Shown here: positions 56,934-64,000 of the stretch, one piece after another
Layout of the letters: every line of letters starts with the position of its first letter
Position numbering within the stretch: the first letter of the stretch is position 1
Source: Nocardioides sp. BP30
GTDB lineage: Bacteria; Actinomycetota; Actinomycetes; Propionibacteriales; Nocardioidaceae
Assembly: GCF_029873215.1 (NCBI RefSeq)
Contig: NZ_CP123620.1
Location: forward strand, 3,162,001-3,226,000
DNA length: 64,000 nt
Reading direction: 5' to 3'
Notes under the pieces: generated by a model
The model's input: the letters and a program-made list of their open reading frames with translations, nothing else
What the model was told of the DNA's origin: nothing
Databases searched by the model: none
Program-made: the position numbers and the translations under genes

Positions 56934-57332
56934 ATGTCCCACCCCTCACGTCGCGCCGACGTCGAGCTGCGGCTGCCCGCCGACTCGGCCTACGTCTCGG
57001 TGCTCCGCACCGCCAGCGCCGGCCTGGCGGCGCGCCTCGACTTCACCCTCGACGACATCGAGGACCTGCGGATGGCCGTGGGCGAGGCCAGCGCCCTCGT
57101 GCTCGAGGCAGCCGATGTCGACACCGACCTGACGGCCGCGTTCTGGCTCGAACAGCGCGCCATCACCCTGCGGGTCTCCGCGCCGGGCACCACGCCGGAG
57201 CTCGCCGCCGAGGAGGACTTCGCCTGGCAGGTCCTCACCACGCTGGCCACCGAGGCCTCGGTCACCAGCACCGAGGGCACGTTCGCCATCACCCTGCTGC
57301 TCAGCGCCGCGCCGCTGGAGACCGGCGTCTGA
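56934..57332 (+). CDS. Anti-sigma factor, RsbW/HATPase-like
   Basis: A 132-residue protein with the serine-kinase anti-sigma fold: VELRLPADSAYVSVLRTASAGLAARLDFTLDDIEDLRMAVGEA. The N-box asparagine usual in RsbW kinases is not evident (EASALVLEA), so kinase activity is uncertain. The ATG at 56934 has AAGG at good spacing. Its stop is one base before the sigma factor ATG, so the two are translated together and it should bind that sigma factor. Confidence 0.88.
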   Translation: MSHPSRRADVELRLPADSAYVSVLRTASAGLAARLDFTLDDIEDLRMAVGEASALVLEAADVDTDLTAAFWLEQRAITLRVSAPGTTPELAAEEDFAWQVLTTLATEASVTSTEGTFAITLLLSAAPLETGV

Positions 57333-57333
57333 G

Positions 57334-58149
57334 ATGTCCACCGACTCGTCTCGGGACGACGACATCGCCGACGTCCCCCGCAATGCGGCCGTCGAGGAGA
57401 CCCGGCGCCGCAGCGCCGAGCTCTTCACGGTCCTGCACGGTGGTGGCTCGGTGGCCGAGCAGCAGGAGGCCCGCGACCAGCTGATCGGCCTGCACCTGCC
57501 GCTGGTCGAGCATTGCGCGCGTCGCTTCCGCAACCGCGGGGAACCACACGAGGACCTCGTCCAGGTGGGCACCATCGGCCTGCTCAAGGCGGTCGACCGC
57601 TTCGATGCCGAACGGGGCGTGGAGTTCTCGACGTACGCCACGCCCACGGTCATCGGGGAGATCAAGCGGCACTTCCGTGACAAGGGCTGGGCGATCCGGG
57701 TGCCGCGCCGCCTGCAGGAGCTGCGCCTCCAGATCGGCAGCATCAGCGGCGAGCTCACCCAGTCACTGGGCCGCTCGCCGACTCCGCGCGAGCTGGCCGA
57801 GCGGATCGGCTGCACCGTCGAGGAGATCGTCGAGGGACTGGAGTCGGGCAACGCCTACACCACGCTCTCGCTCGACGCCGGGGAGGACGGCGAGGACGGC
57901 GGTTCGGCGACGATGCTCGACGCGATCGGTGCCGAGGACGAGCACCTGGAGCATGTCGAGATCCGCGAGTCGATCAAGCCGCTCCTGGACGCGCTGGACG
58001 CCCGTGAGAAGAAGATCCTCATGTTGCGCTTCTTCCGCAACATGACGCAGTCGCAGATCGCCGAGGAGGTCGGCATCTCGCAGATGCACGTCTCCCGGCT
58101 GCTCAACCGCACCCTGCTGCACCTGCGGACAGCGCTCGACCAGGACTGA
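57334..58149 (+). CDS. SigB/SigF-family sigma factor
   Basis: A 271-residue group 3 sigma factor. Region 2 (EDLVQVGTIGLLKAVDRFDAERG then FSTYATPTVIGEIKRHFRD) spans about 70-120, region 3 about 128-200, and region 4 with its helix-turn-helix (MTQSQIAEEVGISQMHVSRLLNRTL) about 235-265. Such factors drive general stress, osmotic or developmental responses and are held by an RsbW-like anti-sigma factor, encoded directly upstream. No anti-anti-sigma gene is adjacent. Confidence 0.92.
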   Translation: MSTDSSRDDDIADVPRNAAVEETRRRSAELFTVLHGGGSVAEQQEARDQLIGLHLPLVEHCARRFRNRGEPHEDLVQVGTIGLLKAVDRFDAERGVEFSTYATPTVIGEIKRHFRDKGWAIRVPRRLQELRLQIGSISGELTQSLGRSPTPRELAERIGCTVEEIVEGLESGNAYTTLSLDAGEDGEDGGSATMLDAIGAEDEHLEHVEIRESIKPLLDALDAREKKILMLRFFRNMTQSQIAEEVGISQMHVSRLLNRTLLHLRTALDQD

Positions 58150-58171
58150 TCCGCCTCGGAGCCGGACGGGC

Positions 58172-58531
58172 TCAGTGCACCTCGTCGACGGAGAGCGCCT
58201 CGAGGCTGGCCGGGTGCAGCACGCATGCCAGCGTGACGAGTGCGACGACGCCGAGCACGATCGCGACAGCGACGTTGGAATGTCGCGAGTCCCACGCGAG
58301 CCCCAGCGTGATCAGCTGCGTCAGCACGATCGGGGCGCGCGACCACGAGCGCAGCCGCCACAGGCCCACGGCGCACACCCCGAGGGCGGCGGCGTAGGCC
58401 AGGAAGAAGATCGCTGTGGTGACCGACATCGTCGACACGTTCACCAGGACGAGCACCGCCCACACGGCCAGGACGACGCCCTGGAGTGCGACGAGGGCAG
58501 CGGCTACAGTCAGGAAGACGGGGCGGGGCAC
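58172..58531 (-). CDS. Small integral membrane protein
   Basis: A 119-residue protein from GTG 58531 with four hydrophobic segments (about 6-30, 36-58, 65-82 and 88-108). There is no recognisable catalytic motif. It converges on the sigma factor gene. An actinobacterial integral membrane protein of unknown role. Confidence 0.75.
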   Translation of the reverse strand: MPRPVFLTVAAALVALQGVVLAVWAVLVLVNVSTMSVTTAIFFLAYAAALGVCAVGLWRLRSWSRAPIVLTQLITLGLAWDSRHSNVAVAIVLGVVALVTLACVLHPASLEALSVDEVH

Positions 58532-58564
58532 CGCGCCAGCCTACGAGTCGGGCGATCGCGGTGA

Positions 58565-58590
58565 GGAATCCCACCCCTGCAGGCCTTGTT
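58565..58590 (+). promoter_or_regulatory. SigR-like promoter motif upstream of whiB
   Basis: GGAAT (58565-58569) and GTT (58588-58590) are separated by exactly 18 bases, matching the SigR/SigH consensus GGGAAT-N18/19-GTT. It would start transcription about 115 bases before the whiB ATG. A three-base -10 element makes chance matches likely, so confidence is moderate. Confidence 0.4.
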
Positions 58591-58716
58591 TAACGCTCCA
58601 ATAGTTGGAATCCTTGGGTCTGCGCGTGTGAAGGCGTTCACACAACTACGCCCGCGCGCAGGTTCGGCACGGATCGTGCCCATCGAGACGTTGTAGGAAG
58701 TAGGGATCCCCCGGCC

Positions 58717-58971
58717 ATGGATTGGCGCCACCGTTCGGCTTGCCTCGACGAGGACCCGGAGCTGTTCTTCCCCATCGGGAACACCGGCCCCGCGATTCTT
58801 CAGATCGAGGAGGCCAAGGCCGTCTGCCGACGCTGCGACGTACGCGAGCAGTGTCTGCAGTGGGCGCTCGAGGCTGGTCAGGACCACGGGGTCTGGGGTG
58901 GCCTGTCGGAGGACGAGCGACGCGCCCTCAAGCGGCGCAACGCCCGCTCGCGGGTCCGCTCCACCGCCTGA
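58717..58971 (+). CDS. WhiB-family iron-sulphur transcription factor (WhiB1-like)
   Basis: An 84-residue Wbl protein. Cys9, Cys37, Cys40 and Cys46 bind the [4Fe-4S] cluster, GVWGG follows near residue 58, and the basic tail RRALKRRNARSR can contact DNA. Length and the neighbouring pdtaS match WhiB1, which is sensitive to nitric oxide and binds the housekeeping sigma factor in mycobacteria. The 146-base leader region is long for such a gene. Confidence 0.93.
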   Translation: MDWRHRSACLDEDPELFFPIGNTGPAILQIEEAKAVCRRCDVREQCLQWALEAGQDHGVWGGLSEDERRALKRRNARSRVRSTA

Positions 58972-58994
58972 CCGCTTCCATCACCCGGTCGCGC

Positions 58995-60485
58995 TCACTC
59001 CTCCAGCGGTACGTCGATGGCAGCGCTCGCGCCCGGTCCGCCGGCACGCGGCGCGAGGCGCAGGGTGCCCTTGAGCTCCGACTCGACCAGCGTCTTGACG
59101 ATCGAGAGTCCGAGGTTGGTGGAGCGCTCCAGGTCGAAGTCGTGGGGCAACCCGTGGCCCTGGTCCTCGACGGTGATCCGCAGTCTGCCCTGCGGCCGGC
59201 TGACGCGGACCTCGATCCGGCCGATGCCACCCTCCGGCATGCTGCCGCCACCGCCGTAGCCATGCTCCACGGCGTTCTGGAGGAGCTCGGTGACCACCAT
59301 CGCCAAGGCGGTGGCCATCTCGCTGGGCAGCGACCCGAAGGACCCGTCGCGGTGCACGCGCACCGGAGTGCCGACCGCCGAGACCTCGCTGACCATCGTG
59401 CCGAGCCGGTCGGCGATCTCGTCGAAGTCGACCCGCTCCTCGACGGCCTGCTGGCTGAGGGTCTCGTGGACCAGCGCGATGGAGCCGACGCGGCGCACGG
59501 CCTCGTCGAGGGCCGCCTTCGCGCTGGGCTCGCCGATCCGCCGTGCCTGCAGGCGCAGGAGCGCTGCCACTGTCTGCAGGTTGTTCTTCACCCGGTGGTG
59601 GATCTCGCGGATGGTGGCGTCCTTGGTGACCAGCTCCCGGTCCCGTCGACGAAGGTCGGTGACGTCACGGACGAGCACCAGGGCGCCGATGTGACGTTCC
59701 TGGGGCCGTAGCGGGATCGCGCGCACGATCAGGGAGACCCCCTGCGACTCGATCTCGGTGTCGCGATAGGCCCTGCCGCCCAGCACGGCGCTCAGCGTCT
59801 CCTCGTCCGGCCGGTCGCGGGGCGGCACCAGCTGCCGGGTCAGCTCGGCCAGCGAGCTGCCGGTCAGGTCCCCGGACAGGCCGAGCCGGCGGTAGACCGA
59901 GAGTGCGTTCGGGCTGGCGTAGTCGACGACCCCCTCGGCATCAACCCGCAGGAACCCGTCCCCCACCCGCGGCGTGTCGGCGTGGTCGCTGCGCTGCCCG
60001 GCCGAGGGGAACTGGCCGCCGGCGATCATCTGGGTCAGGTCGGCGGCGGTCTGGAGATAGGTCAGCTCCAGCCGGCTGGGGGTGCGGACGCCGAGCAGGT
60101 TGGTGTTGCGGCTGACCACGGCGATGACGCGCTGCTGGCGGCGCACCGGGATGGTCTCGACCCGGACGGGTACGTCGTCGCGCCACTCCGGGTCGCCCTC
60201 CCGCACGAGCCGGCCCTGGGTCAGCGCCTCGTCGAGCACCGGGCGGCGGCCGGTGGGCAGGAAGGTGCCCACGACGTCGTCGACGTACGCGGTGGGGCCG
60301 GTCGTCGGACGCATCTGTCCCGCCGCCCACAGGCCCTTGCCCTCGCGGTCCGGCAGCCACAGCACGAGGTCGGCGAAGGACAGGTCGGCGACGATCTGCC
60401 AATCCGCCATGAGCAGCTGCAGCCAGCTGACGTCGTCGGCATCCAGATCCGTGTGGCTGCGGGCGAGCTCGGGCAACGAGGGCAC
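58995..60485 (-). CDS. pdtaS: Histidine kinase PdtaS-like
   Basis: A 496-residue soluble sensor kinase. A GAF-like domain (about 30-160) is followed by a PAS-like domain (about 175-285) and a HisKA_2/HATPase module with the phospho-His in IREIHHRVKNNLQTVAALL near residue 305 and ATP motifs VVTELLQNAVEHGYG near 395 and EDQGHGLPHDF near 440. Its partner is normally the antiterminator response regulator PdtaR, not present here. No membrane segment is seen. Next to whiB1, as in mycobacteria. Confidence 0.92.
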   Translation of the reverse strand: MPSLPELARSHTDLDADDVSWLQLLMADWQIVADLSFADLVLWLPDREGKGLWAAGQMRPTTGPTAYVDDVVGTFLPTGRRPVLDEALTQGRLVREGDPEWRDDVPVRVETIPVRRQQRVIAVVSRNTNLLGVRTPSRLELTYLQTAADLTQMIAGGQFPSAGQRSDHADTPRVGDGFLRVDAEGVVDYASPNALSVYRRLGLSGDLTGSSLAELTRQLVPPRDRPDEETLSAVLGGRAYRDTEIESQGVSLIVRAIPLRPQERHIGALVLVRDVTDLRRRDRELVTKDATIREIHHRVKNNLQTVAALLRLQARRIGEPSAKAALDEAVRRVGSIALVHETLSQQAVEERVDFDEIADRLGTMVSEVSAVGTPVRVHRDGSFGSLPSEMATALAMVVTELLQNAVEHGYGGGGSMPEGGIGRIEVRVSRPQGRLRITVEDQGHGLPHDFDLERSTNLGLSIVKTLVESELKGTLRLAPRAGGPGASAAIDVPLEE

Positions 60486-60518
60486 GGCGCCACGATAGAT
60501 GTCTGAAACAATGGGCCC

Positions 60519-61337
60519 ATGTCCGGGTCATATTGGGAAGCCGTGCGCGAGACGGGGCTGAGTGTGCCCTCCGACCGCCCACTCGACGAGCTCACCGCCG
60601 AGCTCACCCGCATGCTCGGCGACCCCGATCCCGAGATCCGGGAGGCGTTGGCCCATCCGGCCCTGTCCACCTGGATCGCGCAGGGGGTGTACGACGACCT
60701 CCTCTCCGGGCTCGGCGACGGCATGGCCGCGGGCCTCGTGGTCGGCCTGGGCGACGCCGACTCCGACAGCGTCTTCCGTCGCAGCTACTCGGCCCTGGTG
60801 CTCGGTGCCTGCATCGCGCGCGACAACGAACGCCCGCTCGTCCCCGGTGGCAAGGTGCTCGAGTGGGGCGATCGGGTCGCCACCTGGCTGCTGCGCGAGC
60901 GTGACCTGCGCGGGTTCGTGGTGGGCAAGGGCTGGGCCCATGCCGTGGCACACGGTGCCGACGCCCTGGCCACGCTGGCGTCCTCCCCGCACGTGGCCAC
61001 GCCCGAGCTCACCGTGATCCTGGACGTGGTGGCCGACCGGGTGCTGGCGCCGGTCGCCGCGGCGTACGGGCAGGGTGAGCCGGATCGGCTCGCGCGCGCC
61101 ACCATGGCCGTGCTGCGGCGCGACCTCGTGCCGCTCACCGTGGTCGAGCCGTGGGTCGCTCGGATCGGCGCCTCGACCGCCGTCCCGGCGCCGGACGCCG
61201 GCAACGCCGAGGCGTTCCTGCGCGCGCTCTACCTCCAGCTCGCGCTCGGCCCGCACCCGCCCGAGGTGCGGGCCGACCTGCTGCTCACCCTGGTGGAGGT
61301 GCTCCGCCGCCGCAACGCCGACCTGCGCCGCCGCTGA
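60519..61337 (+). CDS. DUF2785 family protein
   Basis: A 272-residue, largely helical protein. The conserved stretches GVYDDLLSGLGDGMAAGL near residue 55, LVPGGKVLEWGDRVATWLLRERDLRGFV near 108 and GKGWAHAVAHGADALATLA near 137 match DUF2785 as I recall it. The function is unknown. There is no signal peptide or membrane segment. It diverges from pdtaS. Confidence 0.82.
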   Translation: MSGSYWEAVRETGLSVPSDRPLDELTAELTRMLGDPDPEIREALAHPALSTWIAQGVYDDLLSGLGDGMAAGLVVGLGDADSDSVFRRSYSALVLGACIARDNERPLVPGGKVLEWGDRVATWLLRERDLRGFVVGKGWAHAVAHGADALATLASSPHVATPELTVILDVVADRVLAPVAAAYGQGEPDRLARATMAVLRRDLVPLTVVEPWVARIGASTAVPAPDAGNAEAFLRALYLQLALGPHPPEVRADLLLTLVEVLRRRNADLRRR

Positions 61338-61375
61338 TCCCGGGCAGGCGCCGGTTCGTCTGGTCGCATCGTGGC

Positions 61376-61404
61376 CACTCGACCCGCGATGGGTGACGCC
61401 TCGG
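61376..61404 (-). repeat. 22-bp intergenic repeat, locus 4 (single unit)
   Basis: One minus-oriented unit at 61382-61403, with GTCGAGTGG from a following unit's start, lies between the convergent DUF2785 and bL37 genes. On its strand it keeps CGA-N3-GTCA-N6-GCGGGT exactly. Confidence 0.88.
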
Positions 61405-61415
61405 CGAAATGCAGC

Positions 61416-61443
61416 GAGCCCCTGGCCGGAAGGCCGGGGGCTC
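61416..61443 (-). terminator. Hairpin after the bL37 gene
   Basis: GAGCCCC-T-GGCC pairs with GGCC-G-GGGGCTC around GGAA, one mismatch in a 12-bp stem. It lies 17 bases past the bL37 stop on the minus strand. It could also act on DUF2785 transcripts. Confidence 0.75.
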
Positions 61444-61460
61444 GTGTGCTTGAGTTGCGC

Positions 61461-61535
61461 TCAGGCGTTGGGGCGCTTGCCGTGGTTCGCGCCCTTCTTC
61501 TTGCGAGCGCGGCGCTTGCGGCCGGTCTTGCCCAT
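61461..61535 (-). CDS. Ribosomal protein bL37
   Basis: A 24-residue, very basic peptide (MGKTGRKRRARKKKGANHGK, then RPNA). The ending ANHGKRPNA matches the small mycobacterial large-subunit protein bL37. GGAGGAC lies 4-10 bases before the ATG. It is easily missed by gene finders because of its size. It stands alone between hairpin 61416-61443 and rsrA. Confidence 0.88.
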   Translation of the reverse strand: MGKTGRKRRARKKKGANHGKRPNA

Positions 61536-61623
61536 GGTGTCCTCCTGGATCGATACGTCGCCCACGAAGGGCAGGGGCCAGTCTCTCAAACTCGACCCGG
61601 GAGGGCGAATCTGGGGCGCGAGG

Positions 61624-61905
61624 TCACCGCTCGGTGATCTCCACGCGGACCTGCTGCAGCCGCAGCATGATCTTCGCGCGCAGCTCGCCGGGTGCCGTCT
61701 CCGAGCACGAGCGCGCCACGACCTGCTTCACCGTGCGCTGCAGGTCGTACTTCGCCAGGCACGGGTTGCAGGAGTCGAGGTGCTCGCGCACCGCCGAGCA
61801 GTCCGCCTCGTCGAGCTCGTTGTCGATGAAGTAGACGATCTGCTCGAGGTAGTCGGCGCACTCCGCTGCCGAGATCTCGACGTCGTGGACGTGGTCCTGG
61901 CTCAT
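61624..61905 (-). CDS. rsrA: Zinc anti-sigma factor RsrA
   Basis: A 93-residue ZAS-family protein. His42, Cys46 and Cys49 form the HxxxCxxC zinc motif (EHLDSCNPC), with Cys16 or Cys36 as a further ligand. Disulphide stress oxidises the thiols, ejects zinc and releases SigR. Its ATG overlaps the sigR stop (ATGA), fixing the two in one operon. Called RshA in mycobacteria. Confidence 0.94.
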   Translation of the reverse strand: MSQDHVHDVEISAAECADYLEQIVYFIDNELDEADCSAVREHLDSCNPCLAKYDLQRTVKQVVARSCSETAPGELRAKIMLRLQQVRVEITER

Positions 61906-62570
61906 GACGCTCCCCCGTCGCGCCCGGCCGAGGCCAGGTCGTTCTTCTGCGCATAGTCGGACAGCAGGTCGCGCAGCTGGCGCCGACCGCGGTGTAGGCG
62001 TGACATCACGGTGCCGATCGGCGTCTCCATGATCTCGGCGATCTCCTTGTAGGCGAATCCTTCGACGTCGGCGAGGTAGACGGCCAGCCGGAACTCCTCG
62101 GGCAGCCGCTGCAGCGCATCCTTGACCTGCGAGTCGGGTAGGTGCTCGAGCGCCTCGGTCTCGGCTGACTTCAGCCCGTGCGAGGTGTGCGACTCGGCGC
62201 GCGCGAGCTGCCAGTCCTCCACGTCCTCCGACATCGACTGCTGCGGCTCCCGCTGCTTCTTGCGGTAGCTGTTGATGAAGGTGTTGGTGAGGATCCGGTA
62301 CAGCCAGGCCTTGAGGTTGGTGCCCGGCTTGAACTGGTGGAAGGAGGAGTACGCCTTGGCGAACGTCTCCTGCACCAGGTCCTCGGCGTCGGCCGGATTG
62401 CGCGTCATCCGCATCGCGGCGGAGTAGAGCTGGTCGAGGAACGGCAGCGCGTCGCGCTCGAACCTCAGCGCACGCTCCCCGTCCGTCTCGGGGGCAGCGG
62501 TCACAGCCGCGTCGGCCGCGCTCTCGTCGTGCGAGAGCCCGGCGGTCAGGTCATCGAAGGTGTCACTCAT
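61902..62570 (-). CDS. sigR: ECF sigma factor SigR/SigH
   Basis: A 222-residue redox-responsive ECF sigma factor. Region 2 ([42 protein letters not shown]) and region 4 ([32 protein letters not shown]) are close to mycobacterial SigH. The ATG at 62570 gives the usual length. The frame extends 24 codons to an ATG at 62642 that could yield a longer isoform from the SigR-type promoter. It is controlled by RsrA from the same operon. Confidence 0.95.
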   Translation of the reverse strand: MSDTFDDLTAGLSHDESAADAAVTAAPETDGERALRFERDALPFLDQLYSAAMRMTRNPADAEDLVQETFAKAYSSFHQFKPGTNLKAWLYRILTNTFINSYRKKQREPQQSMSEDVEDWQLARAESHTSHGLKSAETEALEHLPDSQVKDALQRLPEEFRLAVYLADVEGFAYKEIAEIMETPIGTVMSRLHRGRRQLRDLLSDYAQKNDLASAGRDGGAS

Positions 62571-62650
62571 CGTGCTCAAGACTACGCGGCCGGAACCGGG
62601 ATCGGTGTCCGTCACCGAAGGGCGGTCGAGGCAGGTGATCATGTCGAGTC

Positions 62651-62678
62651 AACGCATCGCCGGTGTGGCTTCATTCCC
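62651..62678 (-). promoter_or_regulatory. SigR-type autoregulatory promoter of sigR
   Basis: On the minus strand GGGAAT (62678-62673) and GTT (62653-62651) are separated by 19 bases, matching GGGAAT-N18/19-GTT. The start would fall about 8 bases further on, next to the in-frame ATG at 62642. The -35 overlaps the 3' end of the hydrolase gene. Confidence 0.75.
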
Positions 62679-63318
62679 GGGCGCCCGCCACCTCGCGCAC
62701 CAGCCACTCCAGCGTCGACTCCACCAGGATCGCATCCGCCTCCTCCTGGCTCACCGGTCCGCGCTTGGCCACCCGCAGGGAGTGGTCGGCACCCGGTACG
62801 ACGACGAGGTCCATCGACCCCAGCTCGCCGGGGAACTCCTCCGGGCCGCCCATCGGGTCCCGCTCCCCCTGGATCACCAGCGTCGGCACGCCGGCACCCT
62901 CCAGCTCCTGGGCTCGGCTCCTCTCGGGCCGGCCCGGGGGGTGCAGCGGGAAGGCGAGCGCGAGGCACCCGGCGGCCCCCAGGCCCCGGGCGGTGCGGGC
63001 CGCCGATCGCGCACCGGCCGAGCGCCCGCCGACCACGAGTGGCGTGCGCAGCCGCAGGTGGTCGACGGCGGCGGTCAGGGCGGCGTCGAGGCTGGCGGGC
63101 GGCGAGGCGACCCGCCGCCCGGCGACCCGCCACGGCTGCTCGAAGAGCAGCACGGTGAATCCCTCGGCGGGCAACGCCGAGGCCAGCGCCTGGAGATCGT
63201 GCGTCTCGATCCCGTTGCCCGCGCCATGGCTGAGCAGCACGGTCGCGATGGTCGAGCGCGCTCGCCTGGCCTCCAGGCGCCCCTCACCGTACGGCGTGGC
63301 GATCATCTGGGTGCTCAC
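62671..63318 (-). CDS. Alpha/beta hydrolase (KANL3/Tex30-like)
   Basis: A 215-residue hydrolase from GTG 63318. LSHGAGNGIETHDLQALASALPA near residue 29 forms the oxyanion region; the nucleophile Ser sits in VVGGRSAGARSAARTARG near 98, the Asp in GERDPMGGPEEF near 155 and the His in GADHSLRV near 182. The substrate is unknown. It overlaps the SRAP gene (GTGA) and precedes sigR. Confidence 0.88.
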   Translation of the reverse strand: MSTQMIATPYGEGRLEARRARSTIATVLLSHGAGNGIETHDLQALASALPAEGFTVLLFEQPWRVAGRRVASPPASLDAALTAAVDHLRLRTPLVVGGRSAGARSAARTARGLGAAGCLALAFPLHPPGRPERSRAQELEGAGVPTLVIQGERDPMGGPEEFPGELGSMDLVVVPGADHSLRVAKRGPVSQEEADAILVESTLEWLVREVAGARE

Positions 63319-64000
63319 AGCAGGGACTCCTCCAGCGGCAGCGGTTCGACGAGCTCGGGACCGTTGTTGCGTACGTTGCTGACCAGACTGCTCACCGGGT
63401 AGGCCTCGAGGAGGCCGGGCAGGGCGGGCTGCAGGAGATCGACGGCGGCCGGGTGCAACGGGTCGAGCCAGGCTCCCCAGCGCTCCTGCGCGACCATGAG
63501 CGGCATCCGGTCGTGGATACGGCCCAGGTCGTCCTCGGCGGTGGTCGTGATGACGGTGCAGGTCCAGCGCCAGGCGGCCGGGTCGTCGTCGGCGAGCGTG
63601 CGATCGCGCCAGATCTCGTAGAGCCCCGCCATCGCGAGCACGCCGCCGTCGCGGGGGCGGATGAAGAAGGGCTGCTTGCGCGGCTTCCCCTTGGCGTCGG
63701 TGCGGGAGGTCGCGTACCACTCGAAGTAGCCGTCGGCGGGCAGCAGGCAACGGCGGGAGGCGAACGCCTTGCGGAAGGCGGGCTTGTCGGCCACTGTCTC
63801 CATCCGCGCGTTGATCATCCGCGAGCCGATGCCGGGGTCCTTCGCCCACGACGGCACCAGTCCCCACCGCAGGGTGCGCAGCTGGCGTTGCTGCGGCCGT
63901 TCCTCCCGCGCCGGCCGCTCCAGCACGGCGTACACCTCGTCGGTGGGTGCGACGTTGTACGACGCGGGCAGGCGCTCCGCGAGGTGGGTCTCGGCGACGT
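63315..64000 (-). CDS. SRAP-domain (YedK/HMCES-like) protein, 5' end beyond window
   Basis: At least 227 residues are visible and the start lies past the right edge, so the catalytic N-terminal Cys2 cannot be checked. The visible part includes LPASYNVAPTDEV, WGLVPSWAKD, INARMETV, RRCLLPADGYFEW and IHDRMPLMV, all SRAP signatures. Such proteins form a thiazolidine crosslink with abasic sites in single-stranded DNA. A homologue also lies near sigH in M. tuberculosis. Confidence 0.92.
   Translation of the reverse strand, partial: VAETHLAERLPASYNVAPTDEVYAVLERPAREERPQQRQLRTLRWGLVPSWAKDPGIGSRMINARMETVADKPAFRKAFASRRCLLPADGYFEWYATSRTDAKGKPRKQPFFIRPRDGGVLAMAGLYEIWRDRTLADDDPAAWRWTCTVITTTAEDDLGRIHDRMPLMVAQERWGAWLDPLHPAAVDLLQPALPGLLEAYPVSSLVSNVRNNGPELVEPLPLEESLL

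Overview
The window is about 64 kb of very GC-rich chromosomal DNA. Gene content and order point to a Nocardioides-like actinobacterium of the Propionibacteriales; this is inferred from gene families and order, with no database search behind it. Supporting signs are GTG starts and ATGA/GTGA start-stop overlaps almost everywhere, a Wbl protein, a SigR/RsrA pair, a Kgd-type 2-oxoglutarate enzyme, Rho with a long N-terminal insertion, nickel superoxide dismutase, and the order argS-lysA-hom-thrC-thrB-rho-rpmE-prfA. The DNA is densely coding. No integrase, transposase, phage gene or CRISPR array was seen, and no stretch over 300 bases lacks a gene or a recognisable riboswitch.

Layout. 1-10349 (minus): prfA (cut by the window edge), rpmE, rho, the threonine branch thrB-thrC-hom, a small CsbD-like stress protein, lysA and argS. 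10555-13047: tRNA-Arg(CCG) and a membrane GGDEF-EAL protein. 13285-21066 (plus): a cobalamin riboswitch, then cobN-cobF-(2H phosphoesterase)-cobQ-cobK-cobU. 21115-24371: an FprA-type reductase behind a possible iron box, a riboswitch-controlled nickel/cobalt permease and a divergent ArsR repressor. 24533-29853: a copper-linked group (YcnI, BlaI/CopY-type repressor, M56 protease, CtaG, CopC-CopD fusion, His-rich membrane-anchored protein). 29881-44060: two more riboswitch-led cobalamin operons on the minus strand (ChlID-cobO-cobBC-cobT-cobS-cobD and cobG-cobH-cobIJ-cobM-bluB), with cobL between them on the plus strand. 44122-64000: a lipoprotein, kgd, a DesA3-type desaturase with its reductase and a divergent FabR-like regulator, two oxidoreductases, malic enzyme, sodX/sodN, a SigB/SigF-family sigma factor with its anti-sigma factor, whiB, pdtaS, bL37, rsrA-sigR, a hydrolase and an SRAP protein.

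How it works together. The cob genes cover nearly the whole aerobic cobalamin route from precorrin-2 to adenosylcobalamin, including cobalt insertion (CobN with a ChlID-type AAA/VWA partner), the lower ligand (BluB, CobT) and the aminopropanol arm (CobC domain). Cobalt is probably supplied by the HoxN-type permease. Four cobalamin riboswitches govern the permease and three operons. No uroporphyrinogen methyltransferase or alpha-ribazole phosphatase was recognised in the window.

The observations most worth following are: a 22-bp intergenic repeat family at four loci that abuts or supplies stop codons; a 2H phosphoesterase embedded in a cobalamin operon; a CobB-CobC fusion; matched operator pairs for a FabR-like regulator; a palindrome plus riboswitch at the cobalt permease; and a SigR-type promoter placed to give a leaderless, N-terminally extended SigR.
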